A stretch of DNA of 64,000 bases from Bacillus sp. FSL H8-0547. Its GTDB lineage: Bacteria > Bacillota > Bacilli > Bacillales > Bacillaceae. The stretch is from positions 1,984,001-2,048,000 of the forward strand of contig JBBODD010000001.1 of the NCBI GenBank assembly GCA_038002745.1. Direction: 5' to 3'. This document shows, one piece after another, positions 56,559 to 64,000 of the stretch. Each line of letters opens with the position of its first letter. Position 1 is the stretch's first letter. The notes beneath the pieces are model-generated. The model saw only the letters and a program-made list of their open reading frames with translations. It searched no databases and was not told the DNA's origin. Both the position numbers and the translations under genes were made by a program.

Positions 56559-56780
56559 ATGCGCAAAAAAGAGCGTCATCCCATGCAGGCAATGGCCCTT
56601 ATGACAGGCATTCTGTCTCAGCTAGTCGGTTCAACACTAATTGGCATCTTTTCAGGAAGATGGCTCGACCGTTATTTCCATACAGAACCGCTTTTTATGA
56701 TCATAGGCCTTTTACTGGGCCTTGCAGCCGGAATTGCCGGCATGATCAAGCTTGTCCACCACTTTTTTTCAGGAGACTGA
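56559..56780 (+). CDS. atpZ: ATP synthase accessory protein AtpZ
   Basis: The 73-residue protein of the AtpZ/AtpI family has two transmembrane helices (LMTGILSQLVGSTLIGIFSG and PLFMIIGLLLGLAAGIAGM) with the conserved GRWLDRYFHTEP between them. AtpZ is known upstream of atpI in Bacillus operons and has been linked to Mg2+/Ca2+ supply and assembly of the synthase. It is the first gene of the operon. B. subtilis 168 annotation does not usually list it here. Confidence 0.88.
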   Translation: MRKKERHPMQAMALMTGILSQLVGSTLIGIFSGRWLDRYFHTEPLFMIIGLLLGLAAGIAGMIKLVHHFFSGD

Positions 56781-56787
56781 ATCATTC

Positions 56788-57168
56788 ATGTTTGATTTGC
56801 ACCAGATATTTAAAAGGCAGCGCAAATACATATTCTTTCTGCTTGCCATCTATGTGTTAGGCTGGGGCTTTACGAGATATCAGTCTGTATTTCTTGGTCT
56901 TATAGTAGGAACAGCTATCAGTTTTTACAGTTTATGGCTTCTCGTGCGCAAATACCATCAGTTCTCGCAGGCGATGGAGCACGGTCGGAAAATCAGATCT
57001 CTGGGGACAGCTGCCCGGATGGCTGCTGCGGGTTTTGGTGTGCTCATTTCAGCACAATATCCCGAGTACGTACATCTAATAGGCTTGGTTATTGGATTAA
57101 TGACAATCTATATTGTTATTATGATAGATTATTTTTTTTATGCAGCATTTAACCGGGAAGAGAGGTGA
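56788..57168 (+). CDS. atpI: ATP synthase protein I
   Basis: A 126-residue membrane protein with four transmembrane helices (IFFLLAIYVLGWGF, FLGLIVGTAISFYSLWLLV, and two in the C-terminal half). It helps assemble the c-ring in other bacteria. The ATG at 56788 (MFDLHQIFKRQRKY) is preferred over 56752, which would lie inside atpZ; AGGAG lies 12 bases upstream. It is 7 bases after atpZ and 6 before atpB. Confidence 0.92.
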   Translation: MFDLHQIFKRQRKYIFFLLAIYVLGWGFTRYQSVFLGLIVGTAISFYSLWLLVRKYHQFSQAMEHGRKIRSLGTAARMAAAGFGVLISAQYPEYVHLIGLVIGLMTIYIVIMIDYFFYAAFNREER

Positions 57169-57174
57169 ATATAG

Positions 57175-57909
<735 letters not shown>

Positions 57910-57943
57910 TATAAAAGTTCATTCATTTGGACAAAGCATTTAA

Positions 57944-58192
<249 letters not shown>

Positions 58193-58222
58193 TTATCCCG
58201 CGCTTACAATACGTTCCAAAAT

Positions 58223-58252
58223 GGCGAAGATCATTCATAGCGAACCTTCGCC
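58223..58252 (+). other. Intercistronic stem-loop between atpE and atpF
   Basis: GGCGAAG (58223-58229) pairs with CTTCGCC (58246-58252) and is followed by TTTCCTTT. It may protect atpE mRNA from 3' decay, or cause partial termination, so that more subunit c is made. Confidence 0.65.
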
Positions 58253-58352
58253 TTTCCTTTATGTAAACAATTTTTAATGATTTCAGGCTGAAAGAAGCCT
58301 TTGATTTTTGCCATACCCATCATGCTACTCTTGAAGGGAGTGAAACCGAGCT

Positions 58353-58874
58353 ATGTTATCAATGGATTTTGTATTAGGAGCAAGTGCAGGAACTTTTAAT
58401 GGAGGAGATGCCATTTTCCAGCTTGTCATGTTCCTGATTCTACTGGCTTTGCTTAGAAAATACGCGTTTGGCCCTGTTATGAATATTATGAAGCAGCGTG
58501 AAACATACATTGCTGATGAAATTAGCTCTGCTGAATCAACACATCAGGAAGCGAAAAGACTTGTTGAAGAGCAAAAGGATCTGCTAAAGCAGGCTCGAAC
58601 TGAAGCTCAGAGCTTGGTAGAGAACGCGAAGAAAATCGGCGAACAGCAAAAAGAAGAAATTCTTCTTGCCGCCCGCGCTGAGTCAGATCGTATGAAAAAA
58701 GCCGCTATTCAGGAAATTGCTACGGAAAAAGAGCAGGCTATTACCGCTCTTCGTGAGCAAGTTGCATCACTCTCTGTATTAATTGCAACAAAAGTTATCG
58801 AAAAAGAATTGAATGAGAAAGAACAAGAAAAGCTTATCCACGATTATATCAAAGAGGTAGGCGAAGGTCGATGA
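58353..58874 (+). CDS. atpF: ATP synthase subunit b
   Basis: Peripheral stalk protein of 173 residues: one N-terminal membrane helix ([21 protein letters not shown]) and a long charged coiled coil. It overlaps atpH by 4 bases (ATGA), so the two are coupled. Confidence 0.97.
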   Translation: MLSMDFVLGASAGTFNGGDAIFQLVMFLILLALLRKYAFGPVMNIMKQRETYIADEISSAESTHQEAKRLVEEQKDLLKQARTEAQSLVENAKKIGEQQKEEILLAARAESDRMKKAAIQEIATEKEQAITALREQVASLSVLIATKVIEKELNEKEQEKLIHDYIKEVGEGR

Positions 58875-59416
58875 GTAAAGAAATAGTTGCAGCTCGCTAT
58901 GCATTGGCTCTTTTTCAAATCGCTAAGGAAAACGGCACGATTGACCAGATTGAAGAGGAACTGCTTGTCATCCAGAAGGTGACGTCAGAGAATCCTGAAT
59001 TACTGAACGTGCTTACACATCCAAAAGTGCTGCTAGAAAAGAAAAAATCCATGATGAGTGAAGCGTTCGCTTCTTTATCTCAACCTGTTTTAAGTACGAT
59101 TCTTCTATTGATTGAGCGTCAGCGGATCAGTGTGATTCCTGATCTTGCCGAGCATTTTGTGAAACTTGCAAACGACGAGCGGGGCACAGAGGATGCTATC
59201 GTCTATTCTGTAAGACTGCTTGATCAGGATGAATTAACAGCGCTGTCTGATACATTTGCCAAAAAAATCGGCAAATCTTCTCTTCGTTTAAGAAACGTAA
59301 TTGATCAGAATCTGATCGGCGGAGTGAAGCTTCGTATCGGCAATCGCATTTATGATGGAAGCATAAGCGGTAAGCTTGAACGTATAGAGCGACAATTAGT
59401 TGCAAAAAGATCGTAG
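58871..59416 (+). CDS. atpH: ATP synthase subunit delta
   Basis: Links F1 to the peripheral stalk. The 181 residues have the N-terminal helical domain [17 protein letters not shown] and the C-terminal [23 protein letters not shown]. The start overlaps the atpF stop as ATGA. Confidence 0.97.
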   Translation: MSKEIVAARYALALFQIAKENGTIDQIEEELLVIQKVTSENPELLNVLTHPKVLLEKKKSMMSEAFASLSQPVLSTILLLIERQRISVIPDLAEHFVKLANDERGTEDAIVYSVRLLDQDELTALSDTFAKKIGKSSLRLRNVIDQNLIGGVKLRIGNRIYDGSISGKLERIERQLVAKRS

Positions 59417-60940
<1,524 letters not shown>

Positions 60941-60947
60941 ACTTGGT

Positions 60948-60975
60948 AAAGTATGAAGGTTTGCCTTCATACTTT
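60948..60975 (+). other. Intercistronic stem-loop between atpA and atpG
   Basis: AAAGTATGAAGG (60948-60959) pairs perfectly with CCTTCATACTTT (60964-60975) around TTTG. ATCTTCACG follows, so termination would be weak; it may adjust subunit ratio. Confidence 0.7.
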
Positions 60976-61021
60976 ATCTTCACGTAAATGGATCAGGTTG
61001 ATTTTTATAAAAAGGTGGTGA

Positions 61022-63358
<2,337 letters not shown>

Positions 63359-63381
63359 TTTTGGGACGCAGGAGGGTATAG

Positions 63382-63789
<408 letters not shown>

Positions 63790-63795
63790 GCATTA

Positions 63796-63821
63796 AACCC
63801 CCGGATTTCCCGGGGGTTTTT
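63796..63821 (+). terminator. Intrinsic terminator of the atp operon
   Basis: AACCCCCGG (63796-63804) pairs with CCGGGGGTT (63810-63818) around ATTTC, followed by Ts. Confidence 0.93.
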
Positions 63822-63859
63822 GTTTTGGGCTGAAATCGAAGGTACACCCCGCCAGTTTT

Positions 63860-64000
63860 CCCGCCGGCTTGTTAGGTTGCATGGTTTGGCTTGTAAGAGC
63901 GTGAGTTTGGCTTGTTACATTGCCGTTTTGGCTTGTTAAACGACTGGTTTGGATTGTTAGCAGCCTGTTTTGGACTGTAACCGTTCAAAACATGACTGTT
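63860..64000. repeat. Tandem 21-bp repeats running off the window
   Basis: GGCTTGT or a close variant recurs at 63866, 63888, 63909, 63930, 63951 and 63972 (steps of 22, 21, 21, 21 and 21). The core TTTGGCTTGTTA is kept, while the other nine or so bases vary. It directly follows the atp terminator and continues past the edge. Confidence 0.8.

Overview
The window looks like a chromosomal segment of an endospore-forming Firmicute of the family Bacillaceae. Gene order closely follows the Bacillus subtilis argS-to-atp stretch: argS, uvsE/ywjD, clsB/ywjE, fadF/ywjF, acdA, rpoE, pyrG, ywjG, spo0F, fbaA, tal, murZ, glpX, rho, rpmE, tdk, racA, ywkD, prfA, prmC, spoIIR, ywlB to ywlG, glyA, upp and the atp operon. 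Spo0F, RacA and SpoIIR show that it sporulates. No rRNA, tRNA, CRISPR array, prophage or intact transposase was seen. The species was not identified.

Layout. 1-4376: the 3' part of argS, a 53-bp tandem array, a small membrane protein, and uvsE-clsB on the minus strand. 4459-15182: fatty-acid and branched-acyl-CoA catabolism (fadF, thiolase, 3-hydroxybutyryl-CoA dehydrogenase, two acyl-CoA dehydrogenases, a TetR regulator, fused isobutyryl-CoA mutase icmF), with a FadR-like box over the fadF promoter. 15251-16292: about twenty head-to-tail copies of a 52-bp repeat. 16385-26742: a Ter/Tel stress island (ATP-grasp enzyme, two TerD proteins, C-C bond lyase, PRTase-TRSP, StiP/Pelota-like protein, HAD phosphatase, small HTH-like protein, YceG, TelA) with a SigW-type promoter. 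27487-49025: the conserved housekeeping and sporulation core. 49073-56374: genes that interrupt the B. subtilis order around upp (uppP, a cyclodextrin glucanotransferase, a YfmQ-like protein, a Vpr-like subtilase). 56559-63789: the F1Fo ATP synthase operon atpZIBEFHAGDC.

How the genes work together. The catabolic block can take acyl-CoA to enoyl- and hydroxyacyl-CoA products, cleave acetoacetyl-CoA and isomerise isobutyryl-CoA to n-butyryl-CoA, with FadF as the likely electron acceptor. The Ter island pairs TerD/TelA stress proteins with a set of enzymes that the families suggest make a nucleotide-like metabolite; the product is unknown. The core holds well-preserved regulation: a pyrG leader with the GGGCTC start and a GCTCCCTTTC terminator arm, a sigma-H-type promoter before spo0F, a pyrimidine-rich rho leader, a DnaA-box cluster at ywlC, and a long hairpin that buries the mntP ribosome-binding site.

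The intergenic DNA is unusually rich in repeats. There are four separate tandem arrays (periods 53, 52, 53 and 21 bp), at least six copies of a dispersed palindromic element of about 120 bp, and one 118-bp element with nested inverted repeats. Together with the Ter island these are the least explained parts of the window.
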